Shown here: in pieces, positions 33,203-44,780 of the stretch
Numbering within the stretch: position 1 is the first letter of the stretch
Layout of the letters: each line of letters starts with the position of its first letter
Source of the DNA: Stenotrophomonas oahuensis
GTDB taxonomy: Bacteria; Pseudomonadota; Gammaproteobacteria; Xanthomonadales; Xanthomonadaceae
Length of the DNA stretch: 64,000 nucleotides
Assembly (NCBI RefSeq): GCF_031834595.1
Contig: NZ_CP115541.1
Span: 806,001 to 870,000 of the forward strand
Reading direction: 5' to 3'
Position numbers and translations under genes: made by a program
Notes under the pieces: generated by a model
What the model was told of the DNA's origin: nothing
Databases searched by the model: none
What the model saw: only the letters and a program-made list of their open reading frames with translations

Positions 33203-33675
33203 AGCTGGCCCGGATTGGCTCGACGGGTCCTACCTGGCGGCCGGAGGACATGAGTGGCGTGGGTGCTGCTTATTCACCTGGTCGCTGGAACAAGCAAGGG
33301 CAGGCCGTGGTGTACGCCGCACCCACGCTGGCGATGGCGGTGCTGGAAACGGCTGCGCACATCGATGACAGCGGCTTGCCGTTGAACAAGTATGTGATCG
33401 AGATCGACGTGCCGGACGATGTATGGGCGGCGCGGCGGATCATAAGCGCCGATGCCCTGCCGAGTGGGTGGGATGCCATTCCGCATGGCGTGGTGTCGGT
33501 GGAGGCCGGTTCGGCGTGGTATCTGGCGCAGGGTCAGGCGCTGGTGGTGTTGCCGTCGGTGATCGTGCCGGAGGAGACGGTAGTGCTGATCAATGCGCAG
33601 CATGCGGACGTGCAACGGATCACCGCGCGGGCGACGCGGCGATTGAAGTACAACCTGTTGTTCCGGGCCCGCTGA
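33199..33675 (+). CDS. RES domain toxin
   Basis: A 158-residue toxin of the RES family. Known members degrade cellular NAD+ (NAD+ phosphorylase or glycohydrolase). The conserved arginine, glutamate and serine positions are visible: an early Arg (LARIG), the GAAYSPGRWNKQGQAVVYAA block with the glycine-rich Arg-Trp-Asn, LAMAVLETAAH with the glutamate, and a late Ser in LVVLPSVIVP. The start is GTG 33199, overlapping the antitoxin stop by four bases. It converges on rsgA with almost no gap. Confidence 0.9.
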   Translation: MKLARIGSTGPTWRPEDMSGVGAAYSPGRWNKQGQAVVYAAPTLAMAVLETAAHIDDSGLPLNKYVIEIDVPDDVWAARRIISADALPSGWDAIPHGVVSVEAGSAWYLAQGQALVVLPSVIVPEETVVLINAQHADVQRITARATRRLKYNLLFRAR

Positions 33676-34770
33676 TCAGCGACGGCGTGGCTTGCCGGCC
33701 GGGCGGAACTGCTGGCCCCTGCCCTTGCCGCGCTCCTGAGCGGTCTCAGCCTGGCGCACGGCCAGCTTGGCGGCAGCGGCAGCCACTTCTTCTTTCAGCT
33801 TGAAGTAGTTGAGCAGGCGTTCTTCGTCCAGTTCACCGGCGTCAATGGCGGCACGCACGGCGCAGCCGGGCTCACTCTGATGCGCACAGTCGCGGAAGCG
33901 GCACTGCGCGGCCAGTGCTTCGACATCGGCAAAGCCGCTTTCGCTCAGCGCCTCTTCCCCGGTGGGCTTGAGTTCGCGCATGCCGGGGGTGTCGATCAGA
34001 CAGGCCCCGGCCGGCAACGGCATCAGTGCGCGGTGGGTCGTGGTGTGGCGGCCCTTGGAATCATTGCCACGCACGTCAGCGGTCTTCATCCGCTGCTCGC
34101 CGAGCAGGGTGTTGGTCAACGTGCTTTTGCCCGCTCCAGACGAACCGACCAGTACCACGGTCTGGCCCGCGCCCAGCCACGGCAGCAGCGCACCGGCACT
34201 TTCCGGGTCCTTGCCATTGATCGCCAGCAGCGGAATATCCTGCGCAGCCAATTCCTCCAGCACATCCAACGCATCCTGGCTGTACTCAGTCTGGTCGGCC
34301 TTGGTCAGCACCACGACCGGCTGCGCACCGCCACCGCCGACCAGCAGCAGGTAGCGCTCGATGCGACGCGGATTGAAGTCCGCATCCAGCCCACAGACGA
34401 TGAACACGGTATCAATGTTGGCCGCGATCACCTGCTGGTGGTAATGCTCACCGGCCGCGCCGCGCTTGATCGCGGTGCGCCGGGGCAGCAGCGCGACAAT
34501 CTTGATGCCGTCCAGCAGCACCCAGTCGCCGACCGCAGCACGCTCGTGGCTGGGAAAGCGCGGGCGCTGCCATTCGGCCGGGGATTCGGTCTTGAGGCCT
34601 GCTTCCGGGGCGTCGGCTACCACGTAACCGGTACGGTGCTGCTCGATCACCCGGCCTGGGCGGGCCTGCGGGTGCGCCTCGAACAAGGCCTGCCAGGCAG
34701 GCAGTTCAGGGGCCCCCGGCCAGGGCCAGCCAATGGTCTGCAGGGCGCGGTAATCGATCGGGTCGGTCAT
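33676..34770 (-). CDS. rsgA: Ribosome small-subunit-dependent GTPase A
   Basis: A 364-residue circularly permuted GTPase that assists late maturation of the 30S subunit. The domains are an N-terminal OB-fold (about 55-110), the permuted G-domain (G4 VVVLTKADQT, then G1 GSSGAGKSTLTN, then G3 DTPGMRE) and a C-terminal zinc knuckle (CRFRDCAHQSEPGC). A basic tail (GQQFRPAGKPRRR) completes it. ATG 34770 is chosen; ATG 34776, two codons earlier, is equally possible because the AAGGG lies close to both. Confidence 0.94.
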   Translation of the reverse strand: MTDPIDYRALQTIGWPWPGAPELPAWQALFEAHPQARPGRVIEQHRTGYVVADAPEAGLKTESPAEWQRPRFPSHERAAVGDWVLLDGIKIVALLPRRTAIKRGAAGEHYHQQVIAANIDTVFIVCGLDADFNPRRIERYLLLVGGGGAQPVVVLTKADQTEYSQDALDVLEELAAQDIPLLAINGKDPESAGALLPWLGAGQTVVLVGSSGAGKSTLTNTLLGEQRMKTADVRGNDSKGRHTTTHRALMPLPAGACLIDTPGMRELKPTGEEALSESGFADVEALAAQCRFRDCAHQSEPGCAVRAAIDAGELDEERLLNYFKLKEEVAAAAAKLAVRQAETAQERGKGRGQQFRPAGKPRRR

Positions 34771-34901
34771 CCTGCGCATTCTACCCTTGAGGCATGGCCG
34801 ACAACTGCCCGCCAATGCTGAAGATTTCCCCCCGGAGGGGCTTGCCCTGCGTCGCACCATTTCCGCTACCATGCGATTTCCATGCCCAACCTGGCCCAGC
34901 C

Positions 34902-36173
34902 ATGTCAACGCCACCGCTGAAGCCGCTCGCCACCCGCGAGCGCCTGTCCGAAGTCCGCTACGAGATCCGGGGCGAACTGGCACGACGAGCGCGTGAGCTG
35001 GAAGCCCAGGGCCGCACCCTGATCAAGCTGAACATCGGTAACCCGGGCAACTTCGGCTTCCGCGCGCCGGAACACCTGCAGCGCGCGATTGCCGACGACA
35101 TGGGCCGCACCGATCCCTATACCCACCAGCAGGGCCTGCCGGTCGCACGCGAGGCGATTGCCGCTGCGTATGCCCGCCGCGGCGCGCCAGACGCACACCC
35201 GGACCGGGTGTTCATCGGCAATGGCGTCAGCGAGCTGATCGACCTGTCGCTGCGCGCCCTGCTCAACCCGGGCGATGAAGTGCTGGTGCCCTCGCCGGAC
35301 TACCCGCTGTGGTCGGCCGCCACCATCCTCAATGACGGCCGCCCGGTGTATTACCGCTGCGCCCCGGAGAACGGCTTCCAGCCCGACCCGAGCGAGATTG
35401 AAACGCTGGTGTCTTCGCGCACCCGCGCCATCGTGCTGATCAATCCGAACAACCCCAGTGGCGCAAGCTACCCGCGCGAGCTGCTGGAGCGCATTGTTGA
35501 GATCGCCCGCAAGCACAACCTGCTGCTGATGGTCGATGAAATCTACGACCAGATCCTCTACGACGGCGCGCAGTTCCAGCCGGTGGCACCGCTGGCCGGC
35601 GATCATCCCTGCATCACCTTCAGCGGCCTGAGCAAGGTGCACCGCGCCTGCGGCTGGCGCGTGGGCTGGGCGATGCTGTCCGGTGCCGCCGAACAGCTGG
35701 GCGAGTTCCGCGCGGCGATGGACCTGCTGAGCGCGCTGCGCCTGTGCGCGAACGTGCCGGGCCAGTACGCCATCGACGCGGCGGTGAACGGACCGGACAC
35801 CGTTTCCGAACTGTGCGCCCCAGGCGGCCGCCTGTATGAAACCCGCCGCGCCGTGATTGAAGCCTGCAACGCCAGCGAGCACCTGTCGCTGGTGGCTCCG
35901 GCCGGCGCGCTGTACGCCTTCCCGGCAGTGGTGGGTGCGGCGGCGAAAGCCTTCGACGACCACGACTTCGCGCTGGAACTGATGAACGAGGAAGGCGTGC
36001 TGGTGGTGCCGGGCTCGAGCTTCAACGTGCCCTACCGCCACCACTTCCGCGTGACCCTGCTGCCGGAAGCAAGTGTGATGCGCGACGTGTTCGCCCGCAT
36101 CGACCGCGCCCTGGCGCGCCGTGCCGAGGCCAACACCAAGGTGGTGCCACTCAAGCCGCGCAGCGTGGCCTGA
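34902..36173 (+). CDS. AlaA-like PLP-dependent aminotransferase
   Basis: A 423-residue fold-type I aminotransferase, close to AlaA, which makes alanine from pyruvate with glutamate as donor. Visible features are NIGNPGNFGFRAPEHL, YTHQQGLPVAREAIA, the PLP-contacting INPNNPSGA and VDEIYDQILYDG, and the Schiff-base lysine in FSGLSKVHRACGWRVGW. ATG 34902 starts the conserved N-terminus; an open frame from 34794 is not conserved. It leads a compact operon with an esterase, a methyltransferase and a membrane protein (3-base gap to the next gene). Confidence 0.87.
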   Translation: MSTPPLKPLATRERLSEVRYEIRGELARRARELEAQGRTLIKLNIGNPGNFGFRAPEHLQRAIADDMGRTDPYTHQQGLPVAREAIAAAYARRGAPDAHPDRVFIGNGVSELIDLSLRALLNPGDEVLVPSPDYPLWSAATILNDGRPVYYRCAPENGFQPDPSEIETLVSSRTRAIVLINPNNPSGASYPRELLERIVEIARKHNLLLMVDEIYDQILYDGAQFQPVAPLAGDHPCITFSGLSKVHRACGWRVGWAMLSGAAEQLGEFRAAMDLLSALRLCANVPGQYAIDAAVNGPDTVSELCAPGGRLYETRRAVIEACNASEHLSLVAPAGALYAFPAVVGAAAKAFDDHDFALELMNEEGVLVVPGSSFNVPYRHHFRVTLLPEASVMRDVFARIDRALARRAEANTKVVPLKPRSVA

Positions 36174-36176
36174 ACG

Positions 36177-36800
36177 ATGGCGCTGCGTTACCTGGCGCTG
36201 GGCGATTCGTACACCATTGGTGAGGGCGTCGCGGTCGAAGGCCGCTGGCCGATGCAGCTGGCCGCCGCCTTGCGCGCGAACGGTGTGGACATCGCGGACC
36301 CGCAGATCATCGCCACGACCGGCTGGACCACCGACGAGCTCGACGCCGGCATTGACGCGGCCGCACCGCAAGGGCTGTTTGACCTGGTCACCCTGCTGAT
36401 CGGGGTGAACAACCAGTATCGCGGGCGCTCGGTTGACGAGTACCGCAGCGAATTCACCGCACTGCTCGAACGCGCGATTGGCTTCGCCGGTCAGCGCGCG
36501 AAGCGGGTGCTGGTACTGGCGATTCCGGATTGGGGCGTGACCCCGTTTGCCGCCGGTTCCGGGCGTGACGTGGCGCAGATCGCGCGCGAGCTGGACAGCT
36601 ACAACGCGGCGGCAGCCGCCGTCTGCGCCGAACACGACGTTGCCTTCATTGACACCGCACCGGTCAGCCGCGCACGCGGTGGCGAGGCGGCCATGCTGGC
36701 CGACGACGGCCTGCATCCTTCCGCCGCGCTGTATACCCACTGGTTCCAGCAGGCGTATCCGGTCGCGTACCGGCACTTGAACGATGAGGTACTCCCCTGA
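36177..36800 (+). CDS. Cytoplasmic SGNH/GDSL hydrolase
   Basis: A 207-residue esterase-like protein. Block I is LALGDSYTIGEG with the nucleophilic Ser11, the block III asparagine is in LLIGVNNQYRGR, and block V is DDGLHPSAA with the catalytic Asp and His. There is no signal peptide. The substrate is unknown. It starts three bases after the aminotransferase stop, and its own stop overlaps a possible CTG start of the methyltransferase. Confidence 0.88.
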   Translation: MALRYLALGDSYTIGEGVAVEGRWPMQLAAALRANGVDIADPQIIATTGWTTDELDAGIDAAAPQGLFDLVTLLIGVNNQYRGRSVDEYRSEFTALLERAIGFAGQRAKRVLVLAIPDWGVTPFAAGSGRDVAQIARELDSYNAAAAAVCAEHDVAFIDTAPVSRARGGEAAMLADDGLHPSAALYTHWFQQAYPVAYRHLNDEVLP

Positions 36801-36856
36801 GCACGGACGCCCTACCACTGGCCAGGGAACAGGCCCGCCGCATCGCTGACGCCTTC

Positions 36857-37489
36857 ATGCCGGCGCAGCGCTTCGGCAACCGCCGCGATTACTACTACAC
36901 GCGCGGCAAGCTCGGCAGCGACCCGCTGTTCCCGGGCGTGCTGACCGCCCTGCGCGGCGACACCCAACCGCTGCTCGACATCGGCTGCGGGCTGGGCCTG
37001 CTGGCGCATGTGCTGCGTCAGGACGGCCAGAGCATGCCCTACCTGGGCGTGGACGTGGATGCCGACAAGATCGCCCGCGCGGTCCGCGCCGACCGCCGCG
37101 CCGGTTTGGCTGACACTGGCTTTGACGTGGTGGACGCCAGTGCAGCACTGCCGGCACACCAGGGCAGCGTGGCGCTGCTCGACGTGCTGCAGTACCTGCC
37201 GGCCCAGGCCCAGCCGCAGCTGCTGACCGACGCTGCCGCGCGCGTGGCACCGGGCGGTCGGTTGGTGATCCGTACGGTGCTGGCCGACAACAGCGGACGC
37301 GACCGCACCACCCGCATCACCGACATGCTGGCGCATCTGGTCGGCTGGATGGGCACTCGCCCCCGCCATTATCCGGACGCGGCCAGTGTGCGTGCGCCGC
37401 TGGAAGCGGCCGGGCTGCAACTGCAGATGACCCCGCTATACGGCAACACCCCGTTCAACAACTGGCTGTTCACCGCCACGCGCGGTTGA
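36857..37489 (+). CDS. Class I SAM-dependent methyltransferase
   Basis: A protein of at least 210 residues with the SAM-binding motif LLDIGCGLGLLAHVL, an acidic strand (LGVDVDADKI) and VALLDVLQYLP. The acceptor is unknown. The ATG at 36857 has no ribosome site. The sequence before it (LPLAREQARRIADAF) looks coding and is open back to a CTG at 36797 that overlaps the esterase stop (CTGA) and has GAGG seven bases upstream. The true protein may therefore be 230 residues with a CTG start. Confidence 0.82.
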   Translation: MPAQRFGNRRDYYYTRGKLGSDPLFPGVLTALRGDTQPLLDIGCGLGLLAHVLRQDGQSMPYLGVDVDADKIARAVRADRRAGLADTGFDVVDASAALPAHQGSVALLDVLQYLPAQAQPQLLTDAAARVAPGGRLVIRTVLADNSGRDRTTRITDMLAHLVGWMGTRPRHYPDAASVRAPLEAAGLQLQMTPLYGNTPFNNWLFTATRG

Positions 37490-37491
37490 GC

Positions 37492-37872
37492 ATGCAGACC
37501 GGCCCCCGACATTCCGCGCTGGGCATCACCGCACTGGTGGTGAGTCTGTGCGCGCTGGTGGTGTTCGCGGTCACCGCACAGGTGGCGCACCGCCCCGCTT
37601 ACGAAGACATGCAGCAGGTGCCGGTGGCACTGCTCGTGCTGCTGTTTGTTGGCCTGGGCCTGAGCGTGCTGGCGCTGCTGCTGGGCATTGGCAGCGCGTT
37701 GCAGCACCAGCGCCGCCGCGTCACCGGGGTGCTGGCGCTGGGGCTGTCGCTCACGCTGCTGTGGGCGCAGGCCTCACTGGGGAGCTGGGCGCATCAGCAA
37801 TGGGAGCGGGCGCATCCGGCAGTTCCGCCCGCAGCCCCTTCACCTGCAGCTCCTGCAGCACCGCCTCGATAA
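37492..37872 (+). CDS. Small integral membrane protein of unknown function
   Basis: A 126-residue protein with three hydrophobic helices (GITALVVSLCALVVFAVTAQ, VALLVLLFVGLGLSVLALLL, VLALGLSLTLLWAQASLG) and a Pro/Ala-rich tail. It starts two bases after the methyltransferase stop and is the last gene of the operon. Its final 122 bases overlap the 3' end of the converging deacetylase gene, and the low-complexity tail comes from that overlap. No family is recognised. Confidence 0.7.
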   Translation: MQTGPRHSALGITALVVSLCALVVFAVTAQVAHRPAYEDMQQVPVALLVLLFVGLGLSVLALLLGIGSALQHQRRRVTGVLALGLSLTLLWAQASLGSWAHQQWERAHPAVPPAAPSPAAPAAPPR

Positions 37873-38587
37873 TCGCCAGGTTGTGGCCGTGCGCGGCCCC
37901 TTCGTGCAGCAGCACGATGGCACCAGGCTGCAGGGCGGGACGCAGGCGTTCCAGCACCGACTGCGGGGTGCAGTTCACACCGTCGAAGCCGCGCGCGCTC
38001 CAGCCCACCCGGGTCAGGCCCAGGCGCTTGAGGGCGGGGGCCACGAACGGGTTGGTCATGCCGACCACCGAGCGATACCAGCGCGGCGGCGCGCCGCTCA
38101 CCTCGGTCAGGGCCTGCTGGCAGGCGCTGATTTCCGCCCCCATGGTGGCCGGACCCAGCCGCCAGAAGCGGGTCTGCGGGTGGCTGTGGCTGTGGTTGCC
38201 GAGGTCATGCCCGCGTGCGAGTACCCGGTGAACCAGGTCAGGGCGGGCCAGGGCGCGTTCGCCGACCATGAAGAAGGTGGCTTTGGCCTGGTAGCGGTCG
38301 AGCAGATCCAGCACGGCTGGGGTCTCGTCCGACGGGCCGTCGTCGATGGTCAGCCACACCCGAGGAGCCGTGCCGGGCAGGCGGCTGAGCACCGGGGCGT
38401 AGAAGCGGCTGTTGGGCAGGAACACCGGCACCATGAACAGGGCGTGCGACGCCACCATCAGGGGCAGGCCCAGCAGCCAGCCGGCCTTCCACCAGGCCAG
38501 CACCACCAGCAGCTGGGAGGCCACCAGCCAGGGCAGCCAGCGCCACGGGCGGCGGGGAATGCGATGCAACGTTTCCGGTACGGTCAT
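37751..38587 (-). CDS. Polysaccharide deacetylase family protein (NodB domain)
   Basis: A protein of about 278 residues with one or two N-terminal membrane helices (WLPWLVASQLLVVLAWW) followed by a carbohydrate esterase 4 domain. Motif 1 is LTIDDGPSDET with the metal aspartates, motif 2 is LGNHSHSHPQT, and later blocks include YRSVVGMTNPFVAPAL and IVLLHEGAAHG. Such enzymes deacetylate N-acetyl sugars in peptidoglycan, chitin or exopolysaccharide. ATG 38587 is used; ATG 38602 is also possible. The 3' end overlaps the membrane-protein gene on the opposite strand. Confidence 0.88.
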   Translation of the reverse strand: MTVPETLHRIPRRPWRWLPWLVASQLLVVLAWWKAGWLLGLPLMVASHALFMVPVFLPNSRFYAPVLSRLPGTAPRVWLTIDDGPSDETPAVLDLLDRYQAKATFFMVGERALARPDLVHRVLARGHDLGNHSHSHPQTRFWRLGPATMGAEISACQQALTEVSGAPPRWYRSVVGMTNPFVAPALKRLGLTRVGWSARGFDGVNCTPQSVLERLRPALQPGAIVLLHEGAAHGHNLAIIEAVLQELQVKGLRAELPDAPAPIADAPSSPVRPAPTAA

Positions 38588-38644
38588 GCCCCATGATGCC
38601 ATGCCGCGTAGAATGACGGGTTCGAATATCCCGGACCTACCGTC

Positions 38645-39571
38645 ATGTCCCTTGATCCCGCCCTGCGCTCGCGCATCGAATCCATTCTCAACGCCAACCG
38701 CGTCGTGCTGTTCATGAAGGGCCAGCCGACCATGCCCCAGTGCGGGTTCTCGGCCAAGGCCGTGGGCGCGCTGCAGGATCTGGGCGTGGAGTTTGCCCAC
38801 GTCAACGTGCTGGCCGACGCGGAAATCCGCGAAGGCATCAAGGTCTACGGCGAATGGCCGACCATCCCGCAGCTGTATATCGAAGGCGAACTGGTGGGCG
38901 GCAGCGACATCATTCTGCAGATGGCCAGCAGCGGCGAACTGAGCAGCGTGCTGGGCCTGGCTGCGCCGGACCGCACCCCGCCGCGCATCACGGTGACCCC
39001 GGCGGCAGTGGAAATGCTGCGTGGTGCGCTGGCCGATGCGCCGGGCGCTTCGCTGCAGCTGAGCATCGACGCTGGCTTCCAGCCGAACTTCCAGCTGGTG
39101 CCGCACGACGACAACGCCATCGCCGCCGAGTCCAACGGCCTGCGCGTGCAGTTTGACGTGTCCAGCGCGCGTCGCGCCGAAGGCATCACCATTGACTGGG
39201 TGGACGACATCCGCGGCAAGGGCCTGGCGATCGACAACCCGAACGCCCCGAAGCCGGTGCAGGAACTGAGCGTGCGTGACGCAGACGACCGTCTGCGCGC
39301 AGGCACGATCACGGTGGTGGACGTGCGCCCGGCCGACGAGCGCGCGATTGCCTCGATCAACACGGCGTTCGAGACCTTCGACGGTGACAACCGTGCGCGT
39401 CTGGAAGCGCTGCCGAAGGACACTGCGCTGGCCTTCCTGTGCCACCGCGGTGGCCGCAGCGCACAGGCCGCCGAGCAGTTCCGCGCCAAGGGCTTCACCA
39501 ACGTCCACAACATCACCGGCGGCATCGACGCGTGGTCGGAAGAGGTGGACAACGCGGTGCCGAAGTATTGA
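38645..39571 (+). CDS. Monothiol glutaredoxin fused to an IscA-like domain and a rhodanese
   Basis: A 308-residue three-domain fusion. Residues 1-105 form a Grx4/GrxD monothiol glutaredoxin with the active site CGFS (Cys33) and the glutathione-binding WPTIPQLYIEGELVGGSD. Residues about 113-203 match a HesB/IscA A-type scaffold (ITVTPAAVEMLRGAL to AIDNPNAPKP), but all three cluster-ligand cysteines are absent. Residues about 210-300 form a rhodanese with Cys266 in FLCHRGGRSAQ. Monothiol glutaredoxins deliver [2Fe-2S] clusters, and a rhodanese handles sulfur, so a role in Fe-S maturation or repair is likely. The gene is monocistronic and ends at a strong terminator. Confidence 0.92.
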   Translation: MSLDPALRSRIESILNANRVVLFMKGQPTMPQCGFSAKAVGALQDLGVEFAHVNVLADAEIREGIKVYGEWPTIPQLYIEGELVGGSDIILQMASSGELSSVLGLAAPDRTPPRITVTPAAVEMLRGALADAPGASLQLSIDAGFQPNFQLVPHDDNAIAAESNGLRVQFDVSSARRAEGITIDWVDDIRGKGLAIDNPNAPKPVQELSVRDADDRLRAGTITVVDVRPADERAIASINTAFETFDGDNRARLEALPKDTALAFLCHRGGRSAQAAEQFRAKGFTNVHNITGGIDAWSEEVDNAVPKY

Positions 39572-39581
39572 TTGGCGCTGC

Positions 39582-39606
39582 GTGACACGCATGGCGTGTC
39601 ACCTAC
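39582..39606 (-). repeat. REP palindrome downstream of the glutaredoxin fusion
   Basis: GTGACACGC-ATG-GCGTGTCAC followed by CTAC (39603-39606), placed between the stop codon and the terminator. Confidence 0.85.
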
Positions 39607-39609
39607 GAA

Positions 39610-39636
39610 AACGCCGGCATTGCCGGCGTTTTTTTT
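39610..39636. terminator. Bidirectional rho-independent terminator
   Basis: A 9-bp stem AACGCCGGC/GCCGGCGTT with loop ATT runs into eight T on the plus strand and TTTT on the minus strand. It serves the glutaredoxin fusion and the converging DUF924 gene. Confidence 0.92.
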
Positions 39637-39642
39637 GCGTGT

Positions 39643-40182
39643 TTACCCGGAAAATCCACCTTCGGCCAGATAGTCCAGCTCCTCGGGCGTCGGCATGCGG
39701 CCGAGCACGGCGTTGCGGTGCGGGAAGCGGCCGAAACGGCGGATGATGTCGCGGTGAAGTTCGGCGTACTGCAGGTATTCCTTGTCGCCCAGCGCGTCGA
39801 ACATCGCCACCGAACGTTCCTGGTCCTGCGGGTCTTCGGAATGCTCGAACGGCAGGTAGATGAAGGCGCGCAGCTTCGGCACCAGCTGCAGGTCCAGGCC
39901 CTCTTCCACCGCGCGCATCGCGTAGTGCCGCGCCAGCCCGTCGGTCGCGTAGGAATGGGCCGTATCGCGGAAGCAGTTACGCGGGAACTGGTCGAGCAGG
40001 ATCATCAGCGCCAGGGCGCCTTCGGCGCTGACCAGCCAATGCTCGCGCGCACGCCTGGCCGCTGCGTAGTGCTCATCCAGGAACAGTTCGCGGAACTGCG
40101 CGTCGAACGCAGCATCGCGCGTGAACCACTTCTGTGGTCCCGCGTTTGTCCAGAATTCGACTACCTTCGTCGCCACGTCCAT
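39643..40182 (-). CDS. DUF924 family protein
   Basis: A 179-residue cytoplasmic all-helical protein (tetratricopeptide-like fold) of unknown function. The family blocks are visible: VVEFWTNAGPQKWFTRDAAFD, LALMILLDQFPRNCFRD, and AFIYLPFEHSEDPQDQERSV. ATG 40182 is preferred because AGGGG stands six bases upstream and the family starts close to VVEFW. The frame continues to 40239, where it overlaps the end of amn, so coupling is possible. Confidence 0.88.
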   Translation of the reverse strand: MDVATKVVEFWTNAGPQKWFTRDAAFDAQFRELFLDEHYAAARRAREHWLVSAEGALALMILLDQFPRNCFRDTAHSYATDGLARHYAMRAVEEGLDLQLVPKLRAFIYLPFEHSEDPQDQERSVAMFDALGDKEYLQYAELHRDIIRRFGRFPHRNAVLGRMPTPEELDYLAEGGFSG

Positions 40183-40235
40183 TCCATACCCCTGCAGGCA
40201 GGCCGTCCCGGTGACGCCTGCCCTGGCTGTCTGCA

Positions 40236-41012
40236 TCATTCGTCAAAGCGCAGGTGGCGGACCGACTTGCCGTTGCGCCGGATAAGCTTAAGCGCCTCGA
40301 TGCCGATCTGGATATGGTTCTGCACGAACTGGGAGCTGACCTTGGCGTCCGAGGCCTCGGTTTTGACCCCGTCCGGGATCATCGGCTGGTCCGAGACCAG
40401 CAGCAGCGCCCCGCTGGGGATGTGGTTGGCAAACCCGGCCGCGAACAGGGTGGCGGTTTCCATGTCGATGGCCATGCAGCGCATCTGGCGCAGTTTTTCC
40501 TTGAACGCCTCATCGTGCTCCCAGACCCGGCGGTTGGTGGTGTACACCGTGCCGGTCCAGTAATCGTGACCCAGGTCGCGGATCGTGGTGGACACCGCAC
40601 GCTGCAGCGCGAACGCCGGCAGCGCCGGCACTTCCGGCGGCAGGTAATCGCTCGAGGTGCCCTCGCCGCGGATCGCCGCGATCGGCAGGATCAGGTCGCC
40701 CAGCTGGTTCTTGCGCTTGAGCCCGCCACACTTGCCCAGGAACAGCACCGCCTTGGGCATCACCGCTGACAGCAGGTCCATCACGATGGCGGCATTGGGG
40801 CTGCCCATGCCGAAGTTGATCAGGGTGATGCCGTCGTGGGTCACGCTGGCCATCGGCCGGTCCAGGCCCACGATGGGCGCACCGGTCAGCTCTGAAAAGG
40901 TGTGCAGGTAGCCACCAAAGTTGGTCAGCAGCACATGCTCGCCAAACTGGTCCAGGGCCACGCCGGTATAGCGCGGCAGCCAGTTCTCCACGATTTCCTG
41001 TTTGTTCTTCAT
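40236..41012 (-). CDS. amn: AMP nucleosidase, short form
   Basis: A 258-residue enzyme of the nucleoside phosphorylase fold that cleaves AMP to adenine and ribose 5-phosphate. It retains the core blocks INFGMGSPNAAIVMDLLSA, VLFLGKCGGLK, RCMAIDMETATLFAAG and LLLVSDQPMIPDG. E. coli Amn has an extra N-terminal regulatory domain (484 residues) that is absent here. MKNKQEIVENW begins directly at the catalytic domain. Substrate assignment rests on family resemblance. It lies upstream of the DUF924 gene and is insulated from the autotransporter gene by a terminator. Confidence 0.85.
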   Translation of the reverse strand: MKNKQEIVENWLPRYTGVALDQFGEHVLLTNFGGYLHTFSELTGAPIVGLDRPMASVTHDGITLINFGMGSPNAAIVMDLLSAVMPKAVLFLGKCGGLKRKNQLGDLILPIAAIRGEGTSSDYLPPEVPALPAFALQRAVSTTIRDLGHDYWTGTVYTTNRRVWEHDEAFKEKLRQMRCMAIDMETATLFAAGFANHIPSGALLLVSDQPMIPDGVKTEASDAKVSSQFVQNHIQIGIEALKLIRRNGKSVRHLRFDE

Positions 41013-41074
41013 TGCCCGTTCTTCTTGTTTTTATGATGTGCGGCAATTGTCCGGCTGGCGGGGAAAATGGCAAG

Positions 41075-41098
41075 AAAAAAGGCGGCCAGGGCCGCCTT
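41075..41098 (-). terminator. Rho-independent terminator of the autotransporter gene
   Basis: The palindrome AAGGCGGCC-AG-GGCCGCCTT (41079-41098) runs, on the minus strand, into TTTTTT (41075-41080 complement). It lies about 25 bases beyond the autotransporter stop and before the amn promoter region. Confidence 0.85.
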
Positions 41099-41122
41099 CT
41101 TTCCCCTACCGGACGGGCCGGA

Positions 41123-44500
<3,378 letters not shown>

Positions 44501-44780
44501 CAAAAACAACTTCCTTGAGTGTGAATCAAACCGGGCCCCGAACGGATGTCGGTCGCCGCGGCGCGAAATACATGCCAATCCGAGGCATGCGGCTGCGCGT
44601 GGCGCAGCGCCCAGCGCGTACTGCCGGGCAGTGCCCGCAATTGCGGACGACATCACAATAACGGCGATTGCCGGGAACCAACATAGGGAAATCCCCTACG
44701 TGTCGCACCAGATGGCACTTGGCAATGCCCCCACCAAGCGGCTAGCGTCGCCTTCTGCACTGATGCACGTCGGGGACTAC

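Noticed and set aside
34905..36818. Large minus-strand open frame across the aminotransferase and esterase genes
   Set aside because: Shadow frame spanning two real genes on the other strand, with no recognisable domain.
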